DNA of 64,000 nt, taken from positions 1 to 64,000 of the forward strand of contig WNNJ02002392.1 of NCBI GenBank assembly GCA_012934845.2. Direction: 5' to 3'. This DNA comes from Pomphorhynchus laevis. Taxonomy: Eukaryota; Acanthocephala; Palaeacanthocephala; Echinorhynchida; Pomphorhynchidae. Positions within the stretch are counted from its first letter, which is position 1. Each line of letters begins with the position of its first letter. The translations under genes were made by a program, and so were the position numbers. Below are positions 29,876 to 42,344 of the stretch, piece by piece. The notes under the pieces are model-generated. The model had not been told where the DNA came from. It saw only the letters and a list, made by a program, of their open reading frames with translations, and did no database searches.

Positions 29876-32186
29876 CTAAATACAATGAGAAAATAGAACA
29901 GCTTAGTTAGTAGCATCAGCCACAAAAAAAATAAAAAAAAAGATGCAATACAAATTACTGCATACTACATTATCGACACAAGTGTATATTTCGACACAAG
30001 TGACAATTTTATTTCTTTCATATCATCAATTCCAATTTGTGTTTTGCTGAGTCATGACGGTGCTGACGGGAACTATTGAAGAGGTTCACAACGACAATGC
30101 CCAAATTACTAGGAGCATAAAGTTGCTTATTCAAAGTACATTTAACGTCTAGGGGTCTATGAGAACATAAGCTTGCGAAATAGTTTTGTGTATATCATGC
30201 CCAACCATATATACAATGTGTATACGTACACGGTTCAAGTATGTATGTATATATACAACATAAATGCATGGTTTACTAATAAAAAAGGCTGAAAATAGCC
30301 ATATTAGATAAGTAGTAGATCAATTTCAGTTAGATAAGAAAACGCACATTTATTTCGTATCATCACCACTTAATTTTATATTGTATATACTTATAAATTC
30401 TTTAATTAATGTTTTTGAAATAATAATAATACTGTTTGGAAATCAATGTGTGAAATGGTATTGTTGCAAACTGTTATCCGAAATGAAAACCATTTCTTTT
30501 GAATTTAGTAAATTTTCAAACTAATTGTATAATTGACGTAATATGCTAATAATGATGACAGTTTGTAATCGATATTTCTTACAATTCTAAATGGCTGGAA
30601 CACTTGCTTCAAATCTACGAAGGAAAACTTCTACAAAAAACACGGTATGGCAAAGTTTTAAAAATATTTTAATTTGGGCAGCAAAATTTAAAATTTTAAA
30701 CTGAAGGAATTGGCATGCCGGTTATCGATTGAAACCGTGAATGCCAGTTAGTTAGCAATGAGTCCTCTCTTTCTTTGATGGTGAGCAGTCTCGTACTAAG
30801 CGCTGTGTGAGGAAATGTCATAAGTTCTCATCGAAACAAAACAAGCTTGGGCGTATGAAGCTCACAGTATAAATTGCAGCAACTTTAAAATACAATTCGT
30901 TTTGCCTGTACTAAATGTCCAACTAAAGTAGTATAACAGGCATTTATATCAATTGCTATTAAATTTGATTAAGGATCAAAACTATATTATTTGCTATCGA
31001 ATTATTGGATACTTTAGAGTACAACTGAAGATAATTTGAAAAGTTAAGTGATCTAGGATCTTTTATAAGTGAACTTGTGTATGAGCAGGTAGAAGATAAC
31101 TACTTTGACTTGTAGATCAAGTAATATCCTCTAATATAGCAGTTTAACTCTTATCATCATTCCAACCCATTATAGATAAAGAATATCAATCTATTCAATA
31201 ACAATAATTGAATTACTACTAAATAATCATTAAACTTCGTTTAAATAACTTAAAGCAATAATAACTAAAATTTTGCACATTTTAGAAACCAGCAGAGGTA
31301 CGTTACAATTAGTTACAATTATTGGACATCGATAGCTGTAGATTCAATACTTACAGTTCACGTTTCAGTCTATTACATTTGATTTCCACTGAACTGAAGG
31401 TTCAGATCTGAAGACAATAGACGAGTCAAATGATCGTTAGCATATAGCACAAGAAGAGTGAAACGTAAAATATAGCTATTTAATAAACAGATGATGATGT
31501 CATTATTATTAAATTGTAACGTACTGTTGTTGGCTTTTAGAAATTGAATCGGTTTACAAAGCGAATAGTTCAATAAAAATAATTCATATATTTCAGTTTT
31601 TGCAGCGTTCGGGTAAATATCTATTGAAAATGGTTTAATATACAGCCACTTAAATAAAGAAGGAATTTTAGCTGAAAATTCGTTCCATAAATGGCTTATA
31701 ATTTTTATTTAAAAATTTAATTTTTAAATATGTGGTTTCGAATACATTTTCCAAAAAAATCTTTTATGCTGTTCGCAACGATCTGCTACGTCAATCCGCA
31801 TGAACTTTTATATCGTTTTTAAAAACCAAAATAATTTCTATTTAGATAAATACCATGCTTGCGAGTTTAAGAGCTTTAATTAAACATTTCTTTGTTTAAA
31901 ATATTCTTCAAATTTGTTTTTATATTTCTTTAATATTATCCAAGTTTACGTTTCTGTCTTACTCCTACAGGCTAGGTGTAACTAGCTAGATTTACAGGAA
32001 TTGAGTTTACACTCATTATTTTTAAATTTGAACTTTTGTATTTCGAAAAATAAACATTTATTAGTAAATCTCAATTACTTTATTATTTAACAAAAATGGT
32101 ATCACAGTTGAATATTGAGCATACTCAATTAAACCCAGTTTTCGCCCTAACCACGGAAGGTAAAGAATAAGCTCTGTTCACCCCAT

Positions 32187-32275
<89 letters not shown>

Positions 32276-35200
32276 CAAAAGACGAAAATGGTATTGGCAC
32301 TGAAGCTACTTGAAAGTGAGCAAAATTGTTACGCTCAGGTATTACAATATATAGATTGTTACGCTCATATATAGATCAAATCACGAACAAGTAAGATTAA
32401 CTGAGTAATACTAAAAAGGTGTACGTTTCGAGGAACGATGGTTTCGTCGAGTATGTGGTAGAAAACTAAAGTTAAGCAAACATACTACACAATTGCTTAG
32501 GCTTAATGATAATTGTTGAAGGTATAAAAAAGTTTGATTAGTAAATAGCAATCGAAAGATTCGCTGACTATGTGACTTAAGAATAGAGTACAGAAAATTA
32601 TAAATTTAGTTATTAAAATATTGAATACTAGTTACCTATTTATTAATAAAATATTCGATTATTGAATCAAAAATTAAATCTATACTTATCATTTTATTTT
32701 GTAAGGAATACTTTTTACGAATACAATAATTATAATCGATAGGTATATGAGCTGAAACGTTTGCTAATAAAATCAATTTTGCTAACTTTATTATAATTAT
32801 ATAGTTGTTCATTTGAACTCCTTTACTTTTTAAATCATTATATTTGCTATCAGTTCAGTCATTTTTGCATTTGATCTCGTTGTCACCTTTGCATTTAATC
32901 TAGTTACCTTTGCATCCAGTCTCGTCACCTTTATGATTGCGTCACTTTTACATTCAATAGCGTCACTAGTGTAATCAATCTAGTCATTCTGCAAATACAC
33001 TTATTATATTTTCATTCAATTTAATATTTGCCTTCATCAGATAATTGTAAAAGCTATTATTTTTAAGATATATTTAGACAATTCTAAATAGTGGAAATAG
33101 TGTTACTTATAAATACTAAATTTTATACTTATGGCCCCCTACTTTGAAGACATTTAATGGTGTCAAACTGTTCAACGATAATTGATCGATTATGTTAAAT
33201 TCGTTCTATTTTGTTGTGGAATTAACAAATTAACTTGGTTAATTTGTTAAATTAACTTGGTAAGCTTAATTAACTATACGTAAAGAAATAATATAATAAT
33301 TACTTTAAGAGATTATGTGATTACTTGTATATCTCAAAAAAAAGAGATAAAATAGAGACATAATAGATTTAACGTAATGGTGACTAAATTGAATTATTCT
33401 AAGTCAATAGAATGGACTACAAACTTGACAAATTAAATGCAATCGTGATGATTAAATGACATGCAAAACAAGATTGAATGGATACGTGAAGGGATTGAAA
33501 TATGAAAATTTATGATTAATGCAAAACGGAAATGAATGAACGAAAGATATACGATATATAGAATGAAAAAATTACTAGAATTAATTGTAAAGACGATTAT
33601 GTTGAATCAAAAAATTGCGTGATTGAATGGAGGCAATATAAATATTAAATATAAAATAAACGAGATTAAATACATACACGATTATGCTGTCTAATAAAAC
33701 TATTTTAAAATTAAACTCGGATATTAAAAATAAGTTTTTTGCTTTATTAAAATTTTCGTTACTATATTATCAAGTAAAAAGGTATATTTAAGTGCTATAA
33801 ACAAAAATGCATCGTTTAAATCTTATAAATATCTAATATAATCAAAATAATGTAGTTTCTCGCATTTAACACTTGTATCTGTTCAATATTTCTATATAAT
33901 TGCATAAGTTCTTGACTACAGCGGATTGCTTAGTTACTTTAAACGTTTATATTAAACGTTATGAATAAACTTATATTCATATAAGTTTACATATGCTATA
34001 TTTCGGCAGCTCTGAACGCTGTTGCCTAAAACTGTAATATTGAAATGCATTTGAAAAACGCAGTATTTAAAAATATTCACTTTTGAACCCAACAAGTGAT
34101 TGATACCTGCTCAAGCCATTGCAAAATGCAGCGTTCATGAAATGCGTGTTTGCATGGAAGACGTTTTGAAATCTCATCTAGCTTGAAATCCTCCATGCAA
34201 ATCGGACAGTCCTTTCTATTGTCTTAATAAACACATTTAAATTGGCTTAAAATAACACACTACTTGTACGGAAACAGAGAAAAAGCTGACAAATGAACTC
34301 ACCAATATCTTCCTGTGTGATCTTGTAATCAACAAGGTGGCGTAGATCATCCCTTGTAGCTGGCGGTGGTCCAGATACTGCCAAACGTTCATAGAACTTA
34401 AAAATAATATATATATATTCTACAATTAAAAGAATTGTTTTGTCGTCAATTAAGAAGATAATATTCATTTACATAGTATTATACTATTTTCAAAAAATAC
34501 AATCAAATATTGCTTATCATCATGTCGGTTGAGATAAATAAAATATCGTACGTCAATTTTGTGATATGGGAGCTTATGTACTACTTAACTTATTCTCTGT
34601 ACATACCACAATATTTCGTTATTTCTAGCAGGTAGCATTCAGTGATGTGCAAATCAGTGATGATTTGTTATTGATGACCTTTCGTTTAAACATTCCTTTT
34701 TATATTTGGGTAGCATGCACCGAATATCATAGAATTGTTAATTGTCATCACCACTCACTCCATGTTGTCAAAGGTAGTCAGTGTGTGTTCACAAATTACG
34801 AATATAGAACTCACATACCGAAAGAACACTCAAATTTGTATCCGAACTAACTTTTAATGCATGTCGATTAATATAAGCTAACAGTTCAACCAACTAACAT
34901 TATTCTTCTGTTTATCAATGCCTTGACCGTTTACAGAGCACCAGTAGCCACAACTTTAGCACCGCGCAGTTAAACATATAATTAAGCGCTTCACATCCAT
35001 GGAGACAGAACTTGCAGATACATGAATGGTCTTTATCATGAAATTGAATAGACAAAGCATACAGCTTATTATAATCATAATGAACAGAAAATCTCCAAAT
35101 TGACGGCAATGGACCATCTCGAGCATCACCAAGCAATTTGGATGATCACTAGTGTGATCGAAAAATCACTAATGTGATTTATTTTATAAGAAATGAGCTA

Positions 35201-38200
35201 ACGTGCCGCAACTAAATTCGTCGCTTATTGGTAAATTCAGTACTTTGCAGATTTTGACAGATAAAGAGAATGGGGCACATTCGCGATGGTAAAACGACTA
35301 CTTAAGATAAATATTTAGGAGAATGTTCTTCTTGGTAGTAGCTTACCATTTATAATAATTCACCTTTATCTGTCCATATTTTTTTATTATAAACTACTTC
35401 CATCACCATATATTAAAAATTAGAAAACACTGTTTTAAAATAGCATTCTAATCGTTCAATCTTATTAATTGTAAATCTCGAAGAAAAACTTTTTAAATAG
35501 CATAATAATAACAATTTATATTTAAAATTCTTTAATATTGATTAAAAAGAAAAATATAAAAACCGAATACTTAATAGTCGAAAGCATTTCAATAGTAAAA
35601 GAATTATAAATTATTAGCGAATCTAGTGTAAATAGTAGGAATTAAAAGCAAACAAAACACTTTACCTGGAATATGGTGGCAAGTAGTTCCTCCGGAACAG
35701 TCAAAGCTTGTGAAATATCAGCTGGTCTGAGCAAATTCGTTCTGAAACGCAAATCCAGAAATAAAATTTTTATTTCCTCAAATGATGATACCATTCCGCG
35801 TAAATTGATTTAGTAATCACATATAAGCCCGACGCGAAAGAATGACGAATGCCGTGATGAGTCATAGTGATGACGAAACGGCATTCGTCATTCTTTCGCG
35901 TCGGGCTTATATGTGATTACTAAATCAACTTTTATTGCATCCAAAATAACAAAATTGACTGAACACTTCCGATAATGAAATAAAGCAGCATTGTGCTAAT
36001 ACAAACGATATTTCGGTGTAAACAAAAAAATAATAATTTTAACATTAATTTTAAATATTTTCTATTTACATAAACAGTAGCTTATTAGAAGCTTAGATCA
36101 GAATGCGTATGATGACTATTATTAGTTAAGCATGTTAAAATACTGATATTTATCAACTATTGTAAAGATTGCCAAACATTAAGCTATCTATTGTAAAGGA
36201 GAATGTAATGTTCAGTACTTGGAGAACTTCCCTTCACATGTGAACACTAGCTACAAAATAAGTGGACTCGGTCCAACTAATTAAATATGTCGATAACCAC
36301 TAATTAAAAAAATCGTCAATATTAAAAAAAATACTTCTAAAAATCCCAATGTTATAAAAAAGCACTACTAATCAGATCAGTTAGCTGAGTCTACGTATTT
36401 TAAGAAACAATAATAAATATTTTAAACTTGAAATTTTATATAATTTATATAGAGTATGAATAATAAAAATTCAATTTTTGTGAATTGATTAATAAATAAT
36501 ATACGATGCATCTGAATTAAAATAGAGGTCATCTGTGTGAGCTGCAAAGTTAACAGATTTCGGCCCCTAAAATAAAAACACCAATATTGTCAATGCGGGT
36601 AAAATTTTATAATTAAATTCTGATTTACGATGACAGCAACGAGGCTACAACACTATTTGTTGTGGCCAAGCTTTAATAGGTAAGGCCTTAGCTCACAGTT
36701 AAAAATGCTTGTGTTCAATGACATTTTCTGCAACAGGGCTGAATTTTCTGGTTGACGAAATTATGCAATTAATTTTAGTCTACAAATTTAAAATACGTCG
36801 TGTTACAGCGACGTAGACTTCTATGGTGTAGTTTAAATCAATTCGAAAGTAAATAAACGAAATGTTATATGTCAACAAAATTATGTTCACAAGTAGTATT
36901 TAAAAATACAGCCAGAATGTTTAATACATTAGTTTTAGAAATAGATACGATTATTTAAACACATACCTTACAAATCCTCTTGGCTGGGAGGGTTCATGTG
37001 GTGGCCTATTTACAATTTCAACAAACTCGTCGTGGCAGTTAGGGCAAGATATGTCTGCCTAAATAAAACAATGGAAACAGTTTAAATGAACTGTGTTCCA
37101 TTGAGGTTAATAAATAAAACAAAATAAAAGTCAAAAACAAAATACTCCGGTAAGAAAATATAGCTGATGATACTATAAATGAAGTAAACCCCACGTTGCA
37201 ATTGTATAAATCTAAAACTGAGTATCTTTCAATTATTTGGCACTTAGCTAAAACAAGCTCATGCAAGTATTTGTGTGCCAAATTATTATATATCCAGAAT
37301 CAGCTCTGATTAGTATAGATAAGCGCAGCAAAAACTTGCAGCAATAGTTGTTACTACAAGGAGGCAGGAACAACTGCAATCTGATCAAGTAATAAGCAAT
37401 GCAATAAGCATAATATGAACTCTGAAGTTTGATTCATTTTCAAAAGTTACCTTCGTGTATGTAGTTGTTGTTGAAAAAAAATATTTTTTAAAATAAATTA
37501 TTTTCGTTGACTCTCACAGAACCTTCGACGTAGATTCCATTTTAAATTACAATATACATATGTTGCACTTGCTATAGAGTTGATATACTATGTACAGATA
37601 ATCAATATATTCATTACAGTAGCGGGAAAATAAATGATTGACTATTGATTAAGCTTCTCGTTAGTTTAGTAGTTTGCGTATTTGTGATTGCTGCTTCACA
37701 ATTGCTTCATTATAGTATTATTATTAATGGTAGAGTTCCGTAAAGCCTTTAATATACCGTAAATAAAACATTCCTTATTCAAAAGCTCAGCAGTAGATTT
37801 TAAGCTGAAAGGAAATTTCTATCGAGTTATAATTCGTTTGCTTGAAGCAAATACCATACGAATTTCTAATAGTGCGAGATTGAGCAATCACTGTGTGTAT
37901 TACAAAGAGACAATATGAGTCCCGCGTTATCTCACTTTTTCTAGGTGATATTTCCTTTTTCTTGAGATTAAACTCGAAGAATTCCGTAATCATACTATAT
38001 GTCGACGATCGATTGATATTGTGAATTATATGGAGTTCGCACAGAAATCATTAATTCGTGATCTTTTTATTGTGACGTCAATTGTATGTCTGTAAATTTG
38101 AGTAGAACTCAAGTAGTCAAATTTAGGAAACAGATTAGCAAAATGTAACAAACCTATTTATAAGATCGAGGTGGTTCCGTTCTGCATCAACTTCAAATAT

Positions 38201-41200
38201 ATAAGCATCACTGAGATCTCTTGATGGTCCTTTACACGTCACTTTGAAAATCAGCTATGCTAATATATTAAAATACTCAGTTCGAGTAAAAACTTAGGTG
38301 CCATTTTTAGGCTCTCATTCGAAGGTGCCAATCGATATTTTCGAGTAATGTTAGATCCTATTTTATCATGGTATATTCATATAATATGACATGATTTAAC
38401 AATGAATAATTTCAACAAATTAATCGCTCTAAATGACTTTTTATCAAACGCGTTACAGGTGTATCCCGTAAATATCAATTGTCTGTAATATCTTTATTAA
38501 CAAGTGAAGATCCTTTATCATTCCAAATAACTAAAATATTGTGTTTAGACATAACTCCTAATTTTTGTAAATACCAAGCGCTATGGAACAATTAAAATAG
38601 CATCTATCGATGTAGAATATTGACTCACATCGCGAAAGCTCAATTTGCTTGGCGTGCTGCACAATACGATAAATGACTTTTTGTGATGCGTGCATCATTA
38701 CATGGTTACCACCATCGTATTTGCCAGATTAGAATAAAATGTTACCCTCCAAAGAACCAAAGTGTTTGTGCTTCTATTGAGGAAAGCCTTGTCAATCGTT
38801 GCTACACATCTTCAAATGGAAATCACATCAGAAATGCCTCAAAATAAAATTGACTGTGGTGACTTTAGCGTACAAATATAGTCAAATAAATAAGCGATTC
38901 ATCTATTGACCAGTAAGAAACTTGATTATCTGCTCGCCTGTGCGATTATTCAAATTACTTTTGATAAGCAAACATAATCCTCAACTGATTCTAAACGAGG
39001 ACCACTTAGATTCCAAGGCTCCGTGGAAACCCATCAAGAATTAATCAAAGAGCACTCACTTTTAAAGCCCACGACAATCAACTTTGAAAAATATGAGATT
39101 GAATTATATTCGTAAATGAGAACATGCGAAGGGTGCACACGCTTGATAAGTATGACATTATTAATCCACAAAAAAGTTATGGCCGGAATGTGCTCATTTA
39201 TACAAACCGAATACATCAAATAGTAAGAAGCACACAAAATTATTAGTTATTGCTTATTACAAAAGTATACAGTTATTTGAGAGTTCATGCATGCAAACGA
39301 TTTTTGAAAATGAATAAAAATTCAATGCTCAGGTATTATTCTGTTTATTATTTCATTGTTCATTACTTGAATAGATTGCCAGTTGTTCCTGCCTCCTGTT
39401 AATATCCGTTCGATTTTATTATTACTGCAGGTTTATAGAAAAAACTTACTTGAACAATAATGTATAAGTTATTAACTGATTCAAGGAGATATCGAATAAA
39501 TTTTTTATTATACAATAAAAAATTATATTCACTTTCTCATTTAATCAGTTAATTTTTATAAAAGAGCGATAAATTTATAACAAATACGTTATTGTTTATA
39601 TAAAAAGTAAACTTTACTGTTTATATTAAAAATATAAGTTATTGTTTATATCAAAAGTTTACATTTCTGTTTATTACAAAAGTGTACTGCTTATATTAAG
39701 AGTTGACCCTTTTGTTTATAGCAAAAGTATATTTAAATGTTATAAACAAACGTGAAAAGATTTTCAGATATAACGTCCAGCTGTTACAACCAATCTTCAC
39801 AACTGTTGCAGTCAGTATCCCAACTATTTCAACCTAACTTCCAATAAACATTTTACACGTATAAAATTTAATTAAAAATATAGCTTGAATAAATAAATTT
39901 ACTCTAACATTATTTCTTATCTTTTGGATATGACGATGTACTGTAACATTTTCCAATAACGGTTATCGCAATAACTGTTTGTTATCTCAAGGCATCGATA
40001 AAGCACATTGTTTTTTATTCAGTTTGTCTTAGGTTCATCTTTTAAAACTGAATTTTTCCACTTCGAGAAACAACTTTCAAATGATTTAGGTATTGGCGAA
40101 TATGTTGACAAATAAATACTTGCATTATCCATAATAAATTCAGGATCACTAATAACCTGTGTTAAGCATTATTATTCTCCATTAATAGCTTTCTGGCGGA
40201 TTTATTCAAAATAATTGCGCTTTTAAACACTGCTGCAAGCACAGAGATATTTGTACTGCTAGTAGTAGCAGGAACACTACGATTAAAGCAGATACCTCAG
40301 CGACATATCTAATTATTTCTTAGTTTCGTTGCTACGAAATATCCAGTCATGTACAAAAACAAGATTTTTTCAGTGAAGGTAATCTCGAACTCTCTAAACT
40401 TTGTGCATTATACTCACTTCAAAATTAAGTCATCAGTAGAATGTTGATTAAAGAATGGCTGTCACAGTTTAAGAGTGCAATTGAATTCTCCCTTAAAACA
40501 CTATCATTTGTTCCTTTTGAAACAGTAATAACAAAGGCTTATTTGATACGTTCTCGCATTTCCATTGGAATTAACAAGCAATTGATTCAATTAAGAATAT
40601 GTTCCACATGCTCTTAAGATACAATTGCTTCTAGTATCTTCACCTTTTGGTTGCAGCATAACATTACCTGATGTTTTAAGTTGTTTAACCATTTTTGTAA
40701 CAGTCCAGGAATTACGGCTTAATTCTTCAACAATTGTTTTTTAAGATTTTTCTTGTCACCCCTTTCTACCATCTTCCGTTAATTTTCATTGTTCATTTGT
40801 CTGAATTGTCTAGATGTCATATAAAAAAGAATAATAAAAAAAGAATTAAAGATGAAAACTTTATTATTGGAAGTTTGGTTGCAACGGTTGAAAGATTGAT
40901 AGCAACAGTTGAAAATGGTCGGAAAACAGTATATATAGTTTGTTTTATGGAAAGTATTTGTTTTCACAAAAGCTTATATGAGTGTGTATGGGTGTATATG
41001 AGTGTGTATGAGGACTTTAGTGTGAGAAACAGATAAATTTGTTAGACAAAGATGACTTAAACGTCAACTTTGCATAAAGTACACGTTATTAGATAGAATA
41101 AAGTAATTAGGAAAAAAGTGTCATGTCCTCATGGTGTGTGTGCGAAATATGTCCCTCAATAATGAGAAATTAATTTTCATTTTTTAAATTTTAAGAATAT

Positions 41201-41880
41201 GCTTAATTAGTAATTGCCAGTTTAGGAAACTGTTTTTCAATTTGGTTGAACCGAAATCAAATAGTATTTATCACAACGGAAACAGCGTTATAATCGCACA
41301 AAATAGGGCATCCGTAAACCTAATAAGTTTATGTATGATAGATCGATCGTCGTATGAATTACGATCGCTTTCAAAAACAGTAATTGGACGATAAATGGCT
41401 GTGTTATTGGAAAAAAGAACGAACTTCCCAAAATGGGGGGAGGGGTTCTAAAGTAATCGCAAGGTGGTGTAAAGAATTGACAGGCTTCACAAAAACTATA
41501 ATCGATGATTTCCTTATTTTTCCTGGGCACTCCTACATTACAAAACTGTCGTTTGAGAAGTGTGCACCCTCAAATTGGCTTAAATTTGAGATTACACCAT
41601 ATGACGATTGTGTAGTCAGGGTGATTAATATATTCAAAATTAAAATCAATATAGAGTACAAAGAAAGTGTAGACATGCTGTTTTGAGAGTGTATTTTACA
41701 GTCTATTAAAAATATGAATACAAAGTGTTTAATTTGCATATATATATTCGTTTCTAGGAGAACATTTAACTATAAAATACTTCTAAGTTTACTTACTTCT
41801 ACTGAAGACATAATTGAATAATGTGATAGACATCTATGACAGTAATAATGGAGTTCTTCTGCACTTGTAGATTCATCCAT
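28793..41880 (-). CDS. RNF126/RNF115-like E3 ubiquitin ligase (gene span)
   Basis: Six-exon host gene: 41797-41880, 36967-37058, 35666-35741, 34303-34396, 34107-34222, 28793-29875. All junctions are GT-AG and all phases join, giving 514 residues. An N-terminal zinc ribbon (Cys14, 17, 33, 36) corresponds to the BCA2-type zinc finger that binds ubiquitin or BAG6 clients in RNF126/RNF115. A linker with GPPPATRDDL follows, as in the family. Then RING-H2: Cys121, 124, 139, His141, His144, Cys147, 158, 161, complete. Residues 163-514 are Ser/Asn-rich and without a domain. In vertebrate relatives (about 300 residues) the RING is near the C-terminus; here it is central. Expected to pass ubiquitin from an E2 to misfolded or receptor substrates in the cytosol. 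No signal peptide or membrane segment. Confidence 0.93.
29876..32187. other. RNF126-like intron, no recognised element
   Basis: AT-rich; no coding similarity found. The word GCAGCGTTCGGG near 31,605 recurs near 47,870, hinting at a small unclassified repeat. Confidence 0.4.
32188..32273. repeat. (TA)n microsatellite in intron
   Basis: About 80 bp of TA, lying downstream (minus strand) of a hammerhead-like motif at 32425-32451. Confidence 0.95.
32425..32451 (-). ncRNA. hammerhead-like PLE-end motif
   Basis: Minus strand CTCGACGA ... CTCGAAACGTAC. Resembles the PLE-1 end, and again a (TA)n tract follows about 150 bp on. Core is altered (CGACGA), stem II poor. Confidence 0.35.
32690..33700. 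repeat. fold-back with degenerate short tandem repeats in its arms
   Basis: Left arm (about 32,830-33,010) repeats a motif like CATTTAATCTAGTCACCTTTG roughly every 24 bp; the right arm (about 33,360-33,690) carries the complement (GCAATCGTGATGATTAAATG, AAGATTGAATGG). Inverted arms built of short tandem repeats recall Foldback-type DNA transposons. No ORF. Confidence 0.5.
34107..34222 (-). CDS. RNF126-like exon 5, RING-H2 core
   Basis: Encodes KDCPICMEDF ... LPCKHAFHERCILQWLEQ: six of the eight zinc ligands of the C3H2C3 RING. Donor GTATCA. Confidence 0.95.
34303..34396 (-). CDS. RNF126-like exon 4
   Basis: Encodes FYERLAVSGPPPATRDDLRH and on to ITQEDI. The NTGPPPA-like motif before the RING is a family mark. 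Donor GTGAGT. Confidence 0.9.
34915..35150 (-). mobile_element. LINE-D 3'-end fragment in intron
   Basis: Encodes IWRFSVHYDYNKLYAL ... CICKFCLHGCEALNYMFNC, a C-terminal CCHC-like knuckle matching CFFCGDRCESLSHVFECPVL of the LINE at 57.5-58.6 kb. About 75 codons survive. Confidence 0.6.
35666..35741 (-). CDS. RNF126-like exon 3
   Basis: Encodes TNLLRPADISQALTVPEELL; acceptor GTTTCAG, donor GTAAAG. Linker between zinc ribbon and RING. Confidence 0.82.
35777..35804. repeat. 25-bp motif shared with 27.05 kb
   Basis: CTCAAATGATGATACCATTC and following bases repeat, inverted, at 27,047-27,071. Marks both loci as parts of the same H2-type repeat. Confidence 0.75.
35805..35928. repeat. perfect 51-bp inverted repeat with hammerhead core in the loop
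   Basis: Arms 35805-35855 and 35878-35928 match exactly; the 22-base loop is the H2 ribozyme segment from GATGAG to GACGAA. Arms include the H2 flank TCATTCTTTCGCGTCGGGC. Lies in the intron between exons 2 and 3 of the RNF126-like gene. Confidence 0.95.
35851..35882 (+). ncRNA. H2 hammerhead core remnant in palindrome
   Basis: Reads GTGATGA, stem II GTCAT-AGTG-ATGAC, GAAAC. C3 of the core is replaced by G and stem I is missing, so it should not cleave. Confidence 0.6.
36370..36570 (+). repeat. dispersed repeat B, copy 3
   Basis: GATCAGTTAGCTGAGTCTAC start, TGAATTGATTAATAAATAAT middle, ending near AGATTTCGGCCCC. Shorter than copy 2. Confidence 0.6.
36967..37058 (-). CDS. RNF126-like exon 2
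   Basis: Acceptor TATTTAG. Encodes ADISCPNCHDEFVEIVNRPP, the second CxxC pair; donor GTATGT. Preceded by a 4.7-kb intron. Confidence 0.9.
37059..39592. other. RNF126-like intron 1, left part
   Basis: No gene found. Some stretches (38,590-39,060) read briefly protein-like but no family is recognisable. Confidence 0.4.
39593..39745. repeat. degenerate tandem repeat of about 25 bp
   Basis: Five to six copies of a unit like GTTTATATCAAAAGTTTACA, each diverged. Ends next to a Tc1/mariner-like relic. Confidence 0.65.
39781..40929 (-). mobile_element. Tc1/mariner (IS630)-like DNA transposon relic
   Basis: Terminal inverted repeats: left about 39,781-39,845 and right about 40,855-40,929 share CAACTGTTGC, TTTCAACC and AACTTCCAATAA. 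Inside, minus strand 40,019-40,147 reads DPEFIMDNASIYLSTYSPIP and FESCFSKWKNSVLKDEP, the conserved YSPxLNPIExxFSKWK end of the transposase. A helix-turn-helix-like part (SRNSWTVTKMVKQLKTSG) is near 40,700. Stops and shifts throughout; dead. The first catalytic Asp region is not clear. Length 1.15 kb suits the family. Confidence 0.72.
40930..41796. other. RNF126-like intron 1, right part
   Basis: Short ORFs only (41,384-41,686 and its antisense); no recognised domain. GT-rich patch near 40,975-41,020. Confidence 0.4.
41797..41880 (-). CDS. RNF126-like exon 1
   Basis: Starts ATG at 41880 (MDESTSAEELHYYCHRC) and gives the first CxxC pair of the zinc ribbon; donor GTAAGT. Phase 0. Confidence 0.88.
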
Positions 41881-42344
41881 TTTCGATATATGTATATATA
41901 TATATATCTAAAACAATACATGGGCACGCTGAAGTAAACATTTTAATACAACAAAAATAATATATTTATTGTAACTCATCCCCGACAAAAATCGATACCG
42001 CCTCAGTCATCTAAAGAGTAATTTACAATATTAATTGCAGATATAATACTTGCATTCAGGAATAAGTATCTACCGCTATTGTTGCCTATTAAACATTTCT
42101 GTAAGTAATATGCGAAAAACGTAATATATTGTTATAAACAAATATTTAGAAAAGAACATAACTGAACTTGTTCATAAATAAGCAATCTGCCTAATCAATT
42201 ATTTTACACGGAAACTATAAATAATAAATAATAATAAAAGAAAATAAATAAAGATACGGATTGATTGCTATAATATATGAACAACACTTTATATCATATT
42301 ATTAGTCTTATTTCTTAGTTAAGGATTTCCTGAAAATGTCTAAA

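Noticed and set aside
34647-34850. 67-residue plus ORF in intron
   Set aside because: No domain, no splice context, no similarity recognised.
38590-39060. Possible retroelement protein fragments in RNF126-like intron 1
   Set aside because: Short protein-like phrases only; no motif allowed a family call.
41384-41739. Overlapping 100- and 68-residue ORFs on both strands
   Set aside because: Overlap on opposite strands in an intron without motifs; likely chance.
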